Positions 1 to 10,134 are shown, counted from the stretch's first letter. The stretch is 64,000 nt of DNA from Desulforhopalus sp. (GCA_030247675.1 JAOTRX010000002.1:1612001-1676000), one strand, 5' to 3'. The notes: generated from the sequence alone by a model not told the origin. Numbers and translations are program-made.

Positions 1-188
1 AATAAATATAGTTCTTTAGGGAATTCCAGGGACAGTTTACAGAACTATTATCAATTGCATGTAGCAAGGTTTTTCCCACTATGCTGGATGCACCACGTCA
101 CCTCGATACTCTTGATTAAATTCCAGCGCAAAAACCGATTGCTTGTTGAGTAGGATGTTGGAAACTATCATCCGGTCCGGCTAACCAA

Positions 189-217
189 TTGACGATCTTA
201 TTTAATGTGTATACATT
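189..217 (+). promoter_or_regulatory. Promoter/operator of the brnTA locus
   Basis: A -35-like TTGACG (189-194) is followed 15 bases later by TATACA (210-215). The -10 lies inside the 8-bp palindrome TGTATACA (208-215), part of a looser AATG...CATT symmetry. BrnA antitoxins are known to repress their own operon through such inverted repeats, so this is a plausible BrnA operator. The assignment is inference from position and symmetry. Confidence 0.45.
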
Positions 218-223
218 AATTCC

Positions 224-501
224 GTGAAAATCTAATTCGACTTAGCCAAGTCTGAAAAAATAGCGAGGAGCGGGACCTGCCGTTCAAGCGAGCCACTGAC
301 TTCGACTGGGAGACCGCAAAATACGCTGAGGATGATCGCAATACCTATCCTGAAACTCGGTTTGTAGCGGTCGGCTATCTGGATAAGAGACTGCATGTCC
401 TCTGTTTCACTCCTGTGCCGGGTGGAGTTCGAATCATCAGTTTTCGCAAGGCAAACGACCGGGAGGCAAAAAGATATGGCAAAGCGATTACCATTGACTG
501 A
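224..501 (+). pseudogene. brnT: BrnT-family (DUF497) toxin, broken by a nonsense codon and a frameshift
   Basis: From the GTG at 224 the frame reads VKI then TAA (233-235), then FDLAKSEK. At the A-run around 250-256 the frame must shift by one base to continue as SEERDLPFKRATDFDWETA and on through RLHVLCFT, VRIISFRKAN and REAKRYGKAI to the TGA at 499-501. These are the usual BrnT landmarks (FD.AKS.KN, DFDWETA, IISFRKA..RE.KRY). BrnT is a RelE-like ribonuclease toxin. The N-terminal quarter is disrupted twice, so active toxin is unlikely. It overlaps the antitoxin gene by 26 bp, as is normal for brnTA. Confidence 0.75.
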
Positions 502-700
502 CAATGACGGAGAGGTCAGGGAACTGACCAAGGTCGACCTCAAACAATTCAAGCCAGCAGCGGAAGTCCTACCGAAAAAACCGGTTCAGATCCGTCTCTC
601 ACCGGAGATCGTCTCGGCTTTCAAGGCCACCGGACGCGGCTGGCAGACCCGCATTAATGACGCCCTCCGCGACTGGCTGAAGGATCATCGGCCGGATTGA
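476..700 (+). CDS. brnA: BrnA-family antitoxin
   Basis: A 74-residue protein starting at the ATG at 476, inside the 3' end of brnT. A longer in-frame start at 395 exists, but it would run far into the toxin gene. The C-terminal half (KPVQIRLSPEIVSAFKATGRGWQTRINDALRDWL) is the ribbon-helix-helix DNA-binding domain typical of BrnA, in which VQIRLS forms the DNA-contacting strand. It would neutralise BrnT and repress the operon. The frame is intact although the toxin partner is damaged, leaving an orphan antitoxin that could still act as a regulator. Confidence 0.8.
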   Translation: MAKRLPLTDNDGEVRELTKVDLKQFKPAAEVLPKKPVQIRLSPEIVSAFKATGRGWQTRINDALRDWLKDHRPD

Positions 701-1239
701 TGAAGATATCCACTGCCGAGCATCTAATTTCCCTTGGCTGAGAAAGGTAATACTCACAAAAAGACATTGGAATAATTCAACAATAAGTGAAAATGACACT
801 TAATTCCAACCAGAAAATGCACCGTATAAACCGGTGATTTTACCGTTCCTGCTCGTGTTTTAGTCATTTGTACAGAGTCTCACTTCAACCAAGGCAACGC
901 ATTCCACAATGTCCAACGAAAAAATGGACAATGGCTTGTGCGGAAACTTTAAAATCTACGCCTAGGCGACAATCCCCCTTTTCATCCTTCAAATCGATAA
1001 TGGCGGACGGTAGTGTTCGAGAATTTCGAGAGCAGGGATATTACCCAGCCTTCCCCCTCGCCGATGTTTTTTCTTGCCGGTTTGCTGCATCTGCTTATTG
1101 TGGAATTTAGACAATAGTTATATCGTCATACCCCCATATCAAAGTGAATTTCGGTTACGAGCATACCGGTGATAAAAGGCATTGAGAATGACATATACCC
1201 GTTCTTTTTGCAGAGTTTTTATTTTCAGGAGATCGCACA
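701..1239. other. Intergenic region between brnA and selD
   Basis: About 540 bases without a gene I can support. An 80-codon open frame at 868-1110 has no ribosome binding site that I can see and no recognisable motif, so I do not call it. The selD ribosome binding site AGGAG (about 1227-1231) lies 8 bases before its ATG. Confidence 0.5.
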
Positions 1240-2292
<1,053 letters not shown>

Positions 2293-2521
2293 TCGGCGGC
2301 GTGCCATAGCACTGCCTTCCTTCACTCTTCTAAGGGCGTACCCCGCGCCCTTACCTTTGCGCCTATCCCTTCACGAAATAGCTTGTCTCCCACCAAGAGA
2401 AGGATCTTCTTTTCTTCAGTAAAGTGCTGTATAAAGGGCCATTGGGATTTTTTATGCATGGCGGCGCATGCGCACGATGCAAGGCTTGAGAACGACGGCA
2501 ACATACTGACGAGGAGGAACC

Positions 2522-3955
2522 ATGGCCGAGAATACACCGGAGACTTCAGGGCAACAAGAGAATGGGGCGGAGAAGCTTTCTCTGCAGGAACAGATAGGTC
2601 TGTCGGCCAAGACACCGCTCGGCCTCTGCGGCATCGGACTGACCACCGCCTGTATTGTTCTGACCCTTCTCGGGGTCATAGCGCATATGTCGGGGATGGT
2701 CAGCAACCCCTATACGGCGATTGTCACCTTTCTGGTCTTTCCCGCCGGTATCATCTGCGGCCTTTTGCTCATCCCGCTTTCTGGATATTTCCGGCGGAAA
2801 AAGTGGTTTGGCGGCAACATCAACAAGGGCCATGTGGTCATCGATTTCAACAAGAAGAATCACCGGAAGACGATGGTCCTGCTCCTGGTGCTGTCGATTG
2901 TCAATGTCGTGGTCTTTTCCCTGCTGATGTATGAGGCCTACCATTTCGCCGAATCGGATTATTTCTGCGGCGCCATCTGCCATACGGTGATGATGCCCGA
3001 GTACACCGCCTATCAGCGTTCCCCGCATAGCAAGGTCGGCTGCGTTTCCTGTCATATCGGCTCCGGTGCCGAGTGGTTCGTCAAGGCGAAGATCTCTGGC
3101 TTGCGCCAGGTGAAGGGGGTCATCACCGGCGATTACAGCCGGCCGATAGCAACACCGGTTCATAACATGCGACCGGCCCACGACACCTGCGGCAGTTGTC
3201 ATAATGCGGCGACCTTCCACGACAAAACCACCAAACAATTTGTCAGCTTTAAAAACGATTCCCAGGAAAAACCCCAGGTTCAGGATATTGCCCTGCATCT
3301 CGGCGGCAAAAATCCGGCGACAGGGACTTTCGAAGGCATCCACTGGCATGCCGACAAGAACCTGAAGATCGAATACCAGGTCCTTGACGAGAAGCGAACC
3401 TCCGTTGGCGATATCAAAGTAAGCAGGGCCGATGGTACGACCGAGACCTATATCGCTGACGGCAAAAGCGCCGAGGCCGGCAAGGCCCATTGGCGGACCA
3501 TGGATTGTATCGATTGCCACAACCGGCCGACCCATATCTACGACGATCCGCAGGAAAGGGTGGACTTTGGGTTGAAAAGCAAGAAGATCGATCCGACCAT
3601 TGCCGGTATCCGTGAAGACAGTCTGGAGGCGCTGAAGAAGGAATATAAATCCCGCGACGAGGCGAAAAAGCAGATCGGCGAGACCTTGATGGCCCTTCAG
3701 ACCAAGCGGCACGGTGCGGAAGTCGTCACCAAAAACCAAAAGGCCCTGGCCGCCGCCTCGGCATTCTTGGTTGAAACCTATCTCGGCAATATCTGGCCGG
3801 ATATGAAGATTACCTGGGGTGCCTACAAAAGCCACCTCGGCCATCAGGATGAGGGCGAAGGCTTTGGCTGCTTCCGCTGCCACGACGATGAGCATCAGAC
3901 CAAGGACGGCAAGGCGATTTCCCAGAGCTGTGATCTGTGCCACGACGAGCCGTAA
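2522..3955 (+). CDS. NapC/NirT-type membrane-anchored hexahaem cytochrome c
   Basis: A 477-residue quinol-linked multihaem cytochrome of the NapC/NrfH superfamily, likely passing electrons from menaquinol to periplasmic partners. GAGGAGG precedes the ATG. Two hydrophobic segments (about 40-85 and 118-142) anchor the N-terminus. Haem sites are CGAICH at 149-154 (a CX3CH spacing), CVSCH 174-178, CGSCH 223-227, CIDCH 329-333, CFRCH 450-454 and CDLCH 470-474. The first site, HTVMMPEY after it, and the spaced YQRSPHSKVGC stretch match deltaproteobacterial relatives of NapC. It stands alone, with no partner reductase beside it, so the electron acceptor is unknown. Confidence 0.85.
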   Translation: MAENTPETSGQQENGAEKLSLQEQIGLSAKTPLGLCGIGLTTACIVLTLLGVIAHMSGMVSNPYTAIVTFLVFPAGIICGLLLIPLSGYFRRKKWFGGNINKGHVVIDFNKKNHRKTMVLLLVLSIVNVVVFSLLMYEAYHFAESDYFCGAICHTVMMPEYTAYQRSPHSKVGCVSCHIGSGAEWFVKAKISGLRQVKGVITGDYSRPIATPVHNMRPAHDTCGSCHNAATFHDKTTKQFVSFKNDSQEKPQVQDIALHLGGKNPATGTFEGIHWHADKNLKIEYQVLDEKRTSVGDIKVSRADGTTETYIADGKSAEAGKAHWRTMDCIDCHNRPTHIYDDPQERVDFGLKSKKIDPTIAGIREDSLEALKKEYKSRDEAKKQIGETLMALQTKRHGAEVVTKNQKALAAASAFLVETYLGNIWPDMKITWGAYKSHLGHQDEGEGFGCFRCHDDEHQTKDGKAISQSCDLCHDEP

Positions 3956-4004
3956 TGGGATGAGTTGCCGGAGTTGACAGGCTTCGGCAGAACGCAGAAA
4001 AAGA

Positions 4005-4040
4005 AAAGGGGGCAGGCAATGAAAATTGCCTGCCCCCTTT
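4005..4040. terminator. Bidirectional Rho-independent terminator
   Basis: GGGGGCAGGCAA (4008-4019) pairs perfectly with TTGCCTGCCCCC (4026-4037) around the loop TGAAAA. It is flanked by A-rich bases on the left and TTT on the right. It lies between the convergent cytochrome gene and pstB and can serve both. Confidence 0.85.
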
Positions 4041-4077
4041 GTCGTTTATAGCCGTAGCTGGCGCTATCGGGTGGCGA

Positions 4078-4965
4078 TCAACCGAAGCGGCCGGTGATAT
4101 AGTCCTCGGTCAGTTTGTGGCCGGGATTGGTAAAGATCTTGTCGGTCGGCCCGACCTCGATCAAATCGCCGAGGTGGAAATAGGCGGTGCGCTGCGACAC
4201 CCGCGATGCCTGCTGCATGGCGTGGGTGACGATGACGATGGAATACTGGGTACGCAGTTCGGCAATCAGCTCTTCGATCTTGGCGGTGGCGATGGGGTCG
4301 AGGGCGGAGCAGGGCTCGTCCATGAGGATGACCTCCGGGCTGACGGCAATGGCCCGGGCGATGCACAGCCGCTGCTGCTGCCCGCCGGAAAGGCCGGTGC
4401 CGGGTTCGCGCAGCCGATCCTTGACTTCCTCCCACAGGCCTGCCTTGATCAGCGAGGTCTCGACGATCTCGTCGAGTTCGGTTTTATCCCTGGTCAGCCC
4501 ATGAATGCGCGGACCGTAAGCGACGTTGTCGTAGATTGATTTCGGGAAGGGGTTGGGCTTCTGGAAGACCATGCCGACCCTTGCCCGTAGCGGCACAACA
4601 TCAACGGAGGGATGGTAGATATCGGCGCCGTCGAGGCAGATCTCGCCTTCGACCCGGCAGGCGGAGACGGTGTCGTTCATTCTGTTCAGGCAGCGTAAGA
4701 AGGTCGATTTGCCGCAGCCGGAGGGACCGATCATCGCCAGAACCTGATTTTGGCCGACATCGATGCTGACTTTTTTAATCGCCTGCTTTTCGCCGTAATA
4801 GACATCGACATCGCGGCAGGTCATCCGTGGGTTTTCGACAAAGGGGCTGCCGACCGTCTTTCTGTCGACAGGGCGGGCGAAGATCCGCTCTTCCATCTCG
4901 GCAAGGTCGTTTCCCCTGAGCCCGGCAAAGGGTTGGTCGGTCATTCGCGATGCAATAAGTTCCAT
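4078..4965 (-). CDS. pstB: Phosphate ABC transporter ATP-binding protein PstB
   Basis: A 295-residue cytoplasmic ATPase that powers PstCA phosphate import. The start at 4965 is chosen because GGAGAG sits 7 bases upstream; an in-frame start 30 bp earlier lacks one. Walker [10 protein letters not shown] is at 80-88, followed by LSGGQQQR (signature), [12 protein letters not shown] (Walker B) and the switch HAM. The roughly 45-residue N-terminal extension before the ABC fold is longer than in enteric PstB (about 257 residues). It is the last gene of the phoU-pstC-pstA-pstS-pstB series and is separated from pstS by about 260 bp of structured sequence. Confidence 0.95.
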   Translation of the reverse strand: MELIASRMTDQPFAGLRGNDLAEMEERIFARPVDRKTVGSPFVENPRMTCRDVDVYYGEKQAIKKVSIDVGQNQVLAMIGPSGCGKSTFLRCLNRMNDTVSACRVEGEICLDGADIYHPSVDVVPLRARVGMVFQKPNPFPKSIYDNVAYGPRIHGLTRDKTELDEIVETSLIKAGLWEEVKDRLREPGTGLSGGQQQRLCIARAIAVSPEVILMDEPCSALDPIATAKIEELIAELRTQYSIVIVTHAMQQASRVSQRTAYFHLGDLIEVGPTDKIFTNPGHKLTEDYITGRFG

Positions 4966-4982
4966 TGTTATTCTCTCCGTTA

Positions 4983-5159
4983 TTCCATTTCTCAATCAAG
5001 CGTTATACCGCAAGGGCATAAGTTTCGTTTGAGCAGACAAGCTGCTCAACTCAGCTTTAACTTTAGCTGCTGCGCTGTGCGGCTCCTCGCCGTACCAAAC
5101 TGTACTGTCTCGCTGCTGCTCCTTTGCAGCTTCGTTCTCATCTTGATTGAGAAATGGAA
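4983..5159. repeat. 177-bp element with 18-bp perfect terminal inverted repeats between pstS and pstB
   Basis: TTCCATTTCTCAATCAAG at 4983-5000 recurs as its exact reverse complement at 5142-5159. Inside are further small inverted repeats, such as TTGAGCAG/CTGCTCAA near 5030-5055 and CAGCT/AGCTG near 5060-5080. There is no open frame and no clear target-site duplication. It could be a MITE-like insertion or a long RNA secondary structure in the pst transcript. No second copy was seen in the window. Confidence 0.5.
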
Positions 5160-5173
5160 CTCTTGTCCTTCCG

Positions 5174-5202
5174 GTGCTGCCCGGACTTTGTCCGGGCAGC
5201 AC
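5174..5202 (-). promoter_or_regulatory. Perfect 13-bp hairpin downstream of pstS
   Basis: GTGCTGCCCGGAC (5174-5186) pairs fully with GTCCGGGCAGCAC (5190-5202) around a three-base loop. It lies 21 bases after the pstS stop in the direction of transcription and has no U-tract. It therefore looks like a 3'-end stabiliser or partial attenuator. Such hairpins keep periplasmic binding-protein mRNA in excess over the downstream ATPase mRNA. Confidence 0.6.
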
Positions 5203-5223
5203 TTCTATTACGACTATCCAGGA

Positions 5224-6267
5224 TTACTTAATTTCCATGGTTTTCAGTTTTGCTACATTCTCTGCGACCTGCTTTCTCTCGGCATCGGGCATGACGATCA
5301 GGCCCTTGTCGGCCAGATAGCCCTCTTTGCCCCAGGCTTTTTCACTTGCGAACTCGGCGAGATAGCCTTTGATTCCCGGGATAACCTCAACATGGGCCTT
5401 CTTCACATAGAAAAACAGCGGGCGTGATACCGGGTAGGAACCGTCGGCAATCGCCTCGTAGGTCGGGGTCTTGCCGTCGATGGACGAGCCTTGAATGACA
5501 TCGCCGTTTTGATCAAGGAAGGAGAAGCCGAAAATTCCCAAGGTGTTGGGGTTGGCTTGGAGCTTTTGGACGATCAGGTTGTCGTTCTCCCCAGCCTCGA
5601 CATAGGCGCCGTCTTCCCTGACTGTCTGGCAGATCTTGGCATGGGCCTTGGCGTCGGATTTCTTCAGGTTCTTGATGGACTCAAAGGTGTTGCCACCTTC
5701 TTCCATGACCAGCTCGACAAAGGCGTCACGGGTTCCGGAGGTTGGCGGCGGTCCGAGAACCTCGATCTTTTTGTCGGGCAGGGTGGAATTTACGTCCTTC
5801 CAGGTTTTATAGGGGTTGGCGATAAACTTTGTCTGGTCGGCAGGATCCGGTACCTCTTTGGCCAGGGCCAGGAAGATATCCTTGCGGGTGAGGCTGAGCT
5901 GAGGCGCGGTCTTGGCGTTGGCAACAGCAATTCCGTCATAACCGATCTTCACCTCGACGATATCCTTGACGCCGTTGTCGGCGCAGGTCTTGGCCTCAGA
6001 TGACTTGATGGCCCGTGATGAGTTGGTGATATCCGGGAAATCAACGCCGACGCCGCTGCAGAAAAGCTTGAAGCCGCCGCCCGAGCCGGTAGACTCGATT
6101 TTGGGGGTCTTGGCACCGCCGGTTTTGCCATATTGCTCGGCGACAACGGTGGCGAAGGGGTAAACGGTGGACGAGCCGACAATCGAGATATAATCCCGTG
6201 CGGCCAGGGCCGGGCTAACCATGAATAACGACATACTTCCTGCAACTACCAGTTTTGAAACCTTCAT
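5224..6267 (-). CDS. pstS: Periplasmic phosphate-binding protein PstS
   Basis: A 347-residue protein that binds phosphate in the periplasm and delivers it to PstCA. It has a Sec signal peptide (residues 1-22, ending PALA-A). Phosphate-binding loops are GSSTVYPF (31-38), STGSGGGFKLFCSG and PPTSGTRDAF. Overall it resembles the SphX-like PstS branch rather than the E. coli type. AAGGAG lies just upstream of the ATG. It follows pstA by 159 bp and is followed by a strong hairpin, which suggests separate dosage control. Confidence 0.93.
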   Translation of the reverse strand: MKVSKLVVAGSMSLFMVSPALAARDYISIVGSSTVYPFATVVAEQYGKTGGAKTPKIESTGSGGGFKLFCSGVGVDFPDITNSSRAIKSSEAKTCADNGVKDIVEVKIGYDGIAVANAKTAPQLSLTRKDIFLALAKEVPDPADQTKFIANPYKTWKDVNSTLPDKKIEVLGPPPTSGTRDAFVELVMEEGGNTFESIKNLKKSDAKAHAKICQTVREDGAYVEAGENDNLIVQKLQANPNTLGIFGFSFLDQNGDVIQGSSIDGKTPTYEAIADGSYPVSRPLFFYVKKAHVEVIPGIKGYLAEFASEKAWGKEGYLADKGLIVMPDAERKQVAENVAKLKTMEIK

Positions 6268-6426
6268 TTGTATTCTCCTTGGGTTAAAATGTTGTTTGTG
6301 GGATATGAGTTAAACCTGCGCCGGTATCCTGTAGACCTTTCTTATCATGCTGTTATACGAAAGATTTTCGCATAGGTTCCTGTCCCTTGTTGTCCGGCAT
6401 TTAACCACCCTTTTGTTAGCGTTCCG

Positions 6427-7728
6427 TTACCATTTGATTTCAAATTTCTTACGAAGGAAAACAGCGAGGCTGTTCATGGTCATAAGAAAGCACAATAAGA
6501 TGATGATCGCCGCTGAGGTCTTCTCGGTGAAGCCCCGTTCCGGGCTATCGGCCCAGAGATAGATCTGTACTGGCAGCACCGCGGCCGGGTCGGAAAAGGC
6601 CCCCGGGATGTCGGCAATAAAGGCGACCATGCCGATCATCAGCAGCGGCGCCGTTTCACCCAGGGCGTGGGCCATGCCGATAATTGTCCCGGTCAACATG
6701 CCCGGCAGGGCGAGCGGCAGCACGTGGTGGGTCACCGTCTGCATCTTCGAGGCGCCGATGCCAAGCGCTGCCTCACGGATCGACGGCGGTACCGACTTCA
6801 GGGAGGCCCGGCCGGCGATGATGATGGTCGGCAGGGTCATCAGGGCAAGCACCAGGCCGCCGACAATCGGCGTCGAACGGGGAAGTCCGAAAAAGTTGAT
6901 AAAGACCGCAAGGCCAAGAAGTCCGAAGATGATCGATGGCACGGCGGCAAGGTTATTGATATTGACCTCGATAAGGTCGGTCCAGGCGTTCTGCGGTGCA
7001 AACTCCTCCAGATAGACCGCTGCGGCGACACCGATCGGAAAGGCCAGGGACAAGGTGAGGAGCAGGGTGAGGAAGGTGCCCTTCACCGCCCCGAGAATGC
7101 CGGCCAGCTCCGGTTCGCGGGAATCGCCGCTGGTAAAAAAGGTAAGGTTGAACTGTTTTTCCAGCCGTCCCTGAGCCTGCAGGGTATCGAGCCAGGCCAG
7201 CTGTTTGTCGGTAATGCGGCGGTTTTCCTCGGGGAGGTTGCGGTCACTCTTGCCCTTGATCAGCATGTCGACATCGTCATTGGCGGGCACCCAAACATCC
7301 TGCCTGGTGCCGATGATCTTCGGATCGGCCTCGACCATTTCCTTTAGCTTATGGGCCGCTCCGGAACTAATTAGGGCATAGAGGAGTTTCTTGTCCTTGC
7401 GCTCTTTAACCTCGGGGAACATCTCGGCCAGGGACTTCTTGACGAGTCCGGGATAATCGGCTGCGGCCAGCTTTTCCTTGGTAAAGGTCTCCTCGGTAAA
7501 ATTGACATGGAGACGGATTTTAGTGGAGATGAAGGCGGAGTGGCCGTCGGCGATGATCTGATAAAACAGCAGGCCGATAAACGACAGCGACAGGGTAACG
7601 GCGGCAAGGCCGATCCTCCGGAACCATTTGTCCCGGCGGTAGCGTTTCTGCAGCGCCTTGCTGGGCATGGCAAAGGGCGGCGGTGATGGGGCCGTCTCGG
7701 CTGCTGTTGGATTAGTGTTTTCTTGCAT
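6427..7728 (-). CDS. pstA: Phosphate ABC transporter permease PstA
   Basis: A 433-residue inner-membrane permease. After a cytoplasmic tail rich in Pro and Ala and one membrane segment (about 40-60), there is a periplasmic stretch of about 140 residues corresponding to the DUF3333-type extension. The permease core with about five membrane helices follows, with the cytoplasmic EAA-type loop REAALGIGASKMQTVTHHVLPLALPGM contacting PstB. It is longer than enteric PstA (about 296) because of the periplasmic insertion. It lies 23 bp after pstC. Confidence 0.92.
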   Translation of the reverse strand: MQENTNPTAAETAPSPPPFAMPSKALQKRYRRDKWFRRIGLAAVTLSLSFIGLLFYQIIADGHSAFISTKIRLHVNFTEETFTKEKLAAADYPGLVKKSLAEMFPEVKERKDKKLLYALISSGAAHKLKEMVEADPKIIGTRQDVWVPANDDVDMLIKGKSDRNLPEENRRITDKQLAWLDTLQAQGRLEKQFNLTFFTSGDSREPELAGILGAVKGTFLTLLLTLSLAFPIGVAAAVYLEEFAPQNAWTDLIEVNINNLAAVPSIIFGLLGLAVFINFFGLPRSTPIVGGLVLALMTLPTIIIAGRASLKSVPPSIREAALGIGASKMQTVTHHVLPLALPGMLTGTIIGMAHALGETAPLLMIGMVAFIADIPGAFSDPAAVLPVQIYLWADSPERGFTEKTSAAIIILLCFLMTMNSLAVFLRKKFEIKW

Positions 7729-7751
7729 GGCAAACCGTTTTATGGCGATGG

Positions 7752-9140
7752 TTATTCATAGTGTTCGCGGTAGCGGCGGACGACCCGCAGGGCGATGAAG
7801 TTGAGGATAAGGGTAAAGACAAAGAGCAACAAACCAAGGGCGAAGGCAGCCAGGGTCTTGGGGCTGTCGAACTCCTGGTCGCCAACCAGGAGGGTGACGA
7901 TCTGCACGGTCACCGTGGTCACCGCGGTCAGCGGGTTAAAGGAGAGATTGGCGGAAAGGCCGGCGGCCATGACCACGATCATCGTCTCGCCCACCGCTCG
8001 TGAGACGGCGAGGAGGATGCTGCCGACGATACCCGGCAGGGCGGCGGGGACGACAACGTGCCTGATCGTCTCGAAATGGGTGGCACCAAGGGCCAGCGAG
8101 CCGTCACGCAGCGATTGCGGCACCGCGTGGATAACGTCGTCGGAAAGGGACGAGACAAAGGGAATGATCATGATCCCCATAATCAGCCCGGCCGCCAGGG
8201 CGCTTTCCGAGGAGACGGTCAGGCCGAGACTGGTGCCGATGTCGCGGATCAGCGGCGCAACGGTCAGGGCGGCAAAAAAGCCGTAGACGACGGTGGGGAT
8301 GCCGGCCAGTATCTCCAGGGCCGGTTTGGCCCAGTTGCGCAGTCGTGGGCTGGCGTATTCCGAGAGGTAAATTGCCGAAAGAAGACCAAGGGGGATGGCT
8401 ACCAGCATAGCGATCAGGGCGATGAGGATGGTTCCGGTAAAGACCGGCACGGCGCCAAAGGCCCCGGACGAACCGGCCTGGTCGGCGCGCATGGCGATCT
8501 GCGGACTCCATTGCCGGCCAAAGAGAAAGTCGGTGGGCGATATCGCCTGAAAGAAGCGCAGGGCCTCAAAGAGGACGGAGAGGACAATGCCGATAGTAGT
8601 AAGTACCGCCACCACCGAACAGGCAAAGAGGACAACTTTGACAATGCCCTCCACCAGGTTTCGCGCCCGAAGGTCCATGCTGATCTGCCGCAGGGCGAAG
8701 CAGCCGGGAATGATGGCGGTGGCGATGATCACCATGGCAACGCTGTAGCGGGCCCCGGCCAGGTGAGCGGCATAGGCCTCGGCGGCTCGTTCGATCGCCG
8801 GGTTGGCGCTTGTGGCGGTAAAGCCGCCGAAGGCGATGTTCTTTACCTCGTTGATGATCAGGGACAGTTCGTTGGCGGGCAAACGGCTCAATTCGGCCGG
8901 TAGCTCGGCGGTCACCAGTGAAGTGACGACCCTCTCCTCAAGGCCCAGCCAGACGGCAAAAAGGACCAAGGCCGGCAGGGCGCAGCACAGGGCGGCGAAA
9001 ACACCGTAGTGAGTGGGCAGCGAGTGCATTTCCCGCAGGCCGCCGCAACGCCCGGCAATGGTGCGGGCGCGTCGACTGCCAATGAAATAGGCGGCCACCG
9101 AGAGGCTGAAAATACTGGGGAGGAGAAAGGAATAGATCAT
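7752..9140 (-). CDS. pstC: Phosphate ABC transporter permease PstC
   Basis: A 462-residue partner permease of PstA. It has hydrophobic helices at the N-terminus (1-25 and 48-70), a periplasmic loop, then the permease core beginning near residue 225 (FGAVPVFTGTILIALIAMLVAIPLGLLSAIYLSEYA). The EAA loop is SLRDGSLALGATHFETIRHVVVPAALPG. The N-terminal half is an extension relative to enteric PstC (about 319). It is 42 bp downstream of phoU in the same operon. Confidence 0.9.
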   Translation of the reverse strand: MIYSFLLPSIFSLSVAAYFIGSRRARTIAGRCGGLREMHSLPTHYGVFAALCCALPALVLFAVWLGLEERVVTSLVTAELPAELSRLPANELSLIINEVKNIAFGGFTATSANPAIERAAEAYAAHLAGARYSVAMVIIATAIIPGCFALRQISMDLRARNLVEGIVKVVLFACSVVAVLTTIGIVLSVLFEALRFFQAISPTDFLFGRQWSPQIAMRADQAGSSGAFGAVPVFTGTILIALIAMLVAIPLGLLSAIYLSEYASPRLRNWAKPALEILAGIPTVVYGFFAALTVAPLIRDIGTSLGLTVSSESALAAGLIMGIMIIPFVSSLSDDVIHAVPQSLRDGSLALGATHFETIRHVVVPAALPGIVGSILLAVSRAVGETMIVVMAAGLSANLSFNPLTAVTTVTVQIVTLLVGDQEFDSPKTLAAFALGLLLFVFTLILNFIALRVVRRYREHYE

Positions 9141-9182
9141 AGATCGTTGATGGCACGGGCCGGTGAATGTGAAGATTGCGGC

Positions 9183-9842
9183 CTATTTGGCCCGGGTAAT
9201 GTTGCCCTCGACAAGGTAGATGACCTCCTCGGCGATGTTCACCGCCCGGTCGGCGATGCGTTCGAGGTGGCGGCCGAGGAGAAAGGTGTTGATATGGAAG
9301 CCAGGATGCTGGGGATCGTTTTTGATTCTCGTCTTGACGTCCTCGTAGCAGCGGTCCTTCATGGCATCGACCTCGTCGTCGTCAAGAAACAAGGACCTGG
9401 CTAGGGCCGCGTCGCCTTTCACCAGGGCATCGATACTTTTCTTCAGCATATGCACAGCTTTGTCGCTCATCCGGGAAAAATCATAGGACTCCGCGCCGGC
9501 GTGCTTCAGTTTCGAGATGTTCTGCACCCGCTTGGCGATGCTGACGGCGATATTAGCGATTCTCTCCATCTCGCTGTTGATCTTGATGACGGCGATCAAA
9601 AAACGCAGGTCCTTGGCAACCGGCTGGTGCAGGGCGAGGATCTTCAAGCAATCCTCTTCGATCTCGATCTCCAGATCGTCCACCTCGTAGTCGGAACGGA
9701 TGATGTCTTGAATGATCTCGCGGTCCTTGCTCTCAATGACCCCAGCCGCCCTGCGGATCCGCTCTTCCACCATGGTGCTCATCGTTAATAATTTTTTGTT
9801 GAGCTTGGTGAGCTCGTGGTGGAAGGTGTAGTATTGTTCCAT
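9183..9842 (-). CDS. phoU: Phosphate signalling protein PhoU
   Basis: A 219-residue all-helical protein of two PhoU repeats (about 20-105 and 125-210). The metal-binding motifs are E..RIAN.A.sIAKR in the first repeat and LERIADRAVNIAEE in the second. It connects PstSCAB activity to the PhoR kinase and restrains phosphate uptake. Here it is the first gene of the pst operon, whereas in enterobacteria it is last. It is divergent from phoB with about 290 bp between them. Confidence 0.93.
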   Translation of the reverse strand: MEQYYTFHHELTKLNKKLLTMSTMVEERIRRAAGVIESKDREIIQDIIRSDYEVDDLEIEIEEDCLKILALHQPVAKDLRFLIAVIKINSEMERIANIAVSIAKRVQNISKLKHAGAESYDFSRMSDKAVHMLKKSIDALVKGDAALARSLFLDDDEVDAMKDRCYEDVKTRIKNDPQHPGFHINTFLLGRHLERIADRAVNIAEEVIYLVEGNITRAK

Positions 9843-10134
9843 TGTTTGAAAGATCCTTTGTTCTTCAAGAGTTGGTTGGTGGGGCTTGAAAGAGGCCGCC
9901 CGGCGATATGCTGGACAAGGTAGAGGCGGATTGTTCGGGGGGGATTAGGGAAATATTATGATTCCATTAGATTGCTTGGGAGGGACTTGCGGTTGGACGA
10001 AAAATGGTACAGGATAGGGGAGATTGTTGGGACGGGGGTTGAAAATCCGTCGTTTCAAAAAATGATGGTCTGGTAAAATAGAATAAAAACAAGGTGTCAC
10101 TTTGCATGCACAATTCGATGCGTAACGGCGAGCA

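Noticed and set aside
1..48. AATTCCAGGGACAGTTTAC-like string, reminiscent of sequences beside IS200-type transposases
   Set aside because: Too short, at the window edge, and no transposase or second copy is visible.
868..1110. 80-codon open frame before selD
   Set aside because: No ribosome binding site, no motif, composition not protein-like.
2546..3943. 465-codon open frame antisense to the hexahaem cytochrome
   Set aside because: Shadow of a GC-rich gene; no domain, and the sense strand has six haem motifs and a ribosome binding site.
9843..10134. Pho box between phoU and phoB
   Set aside because: Only a GTGTCAC-like fragment near 10097 was seen; no pair of 7-bp direct repeats with 11-bp spacing could be supported.
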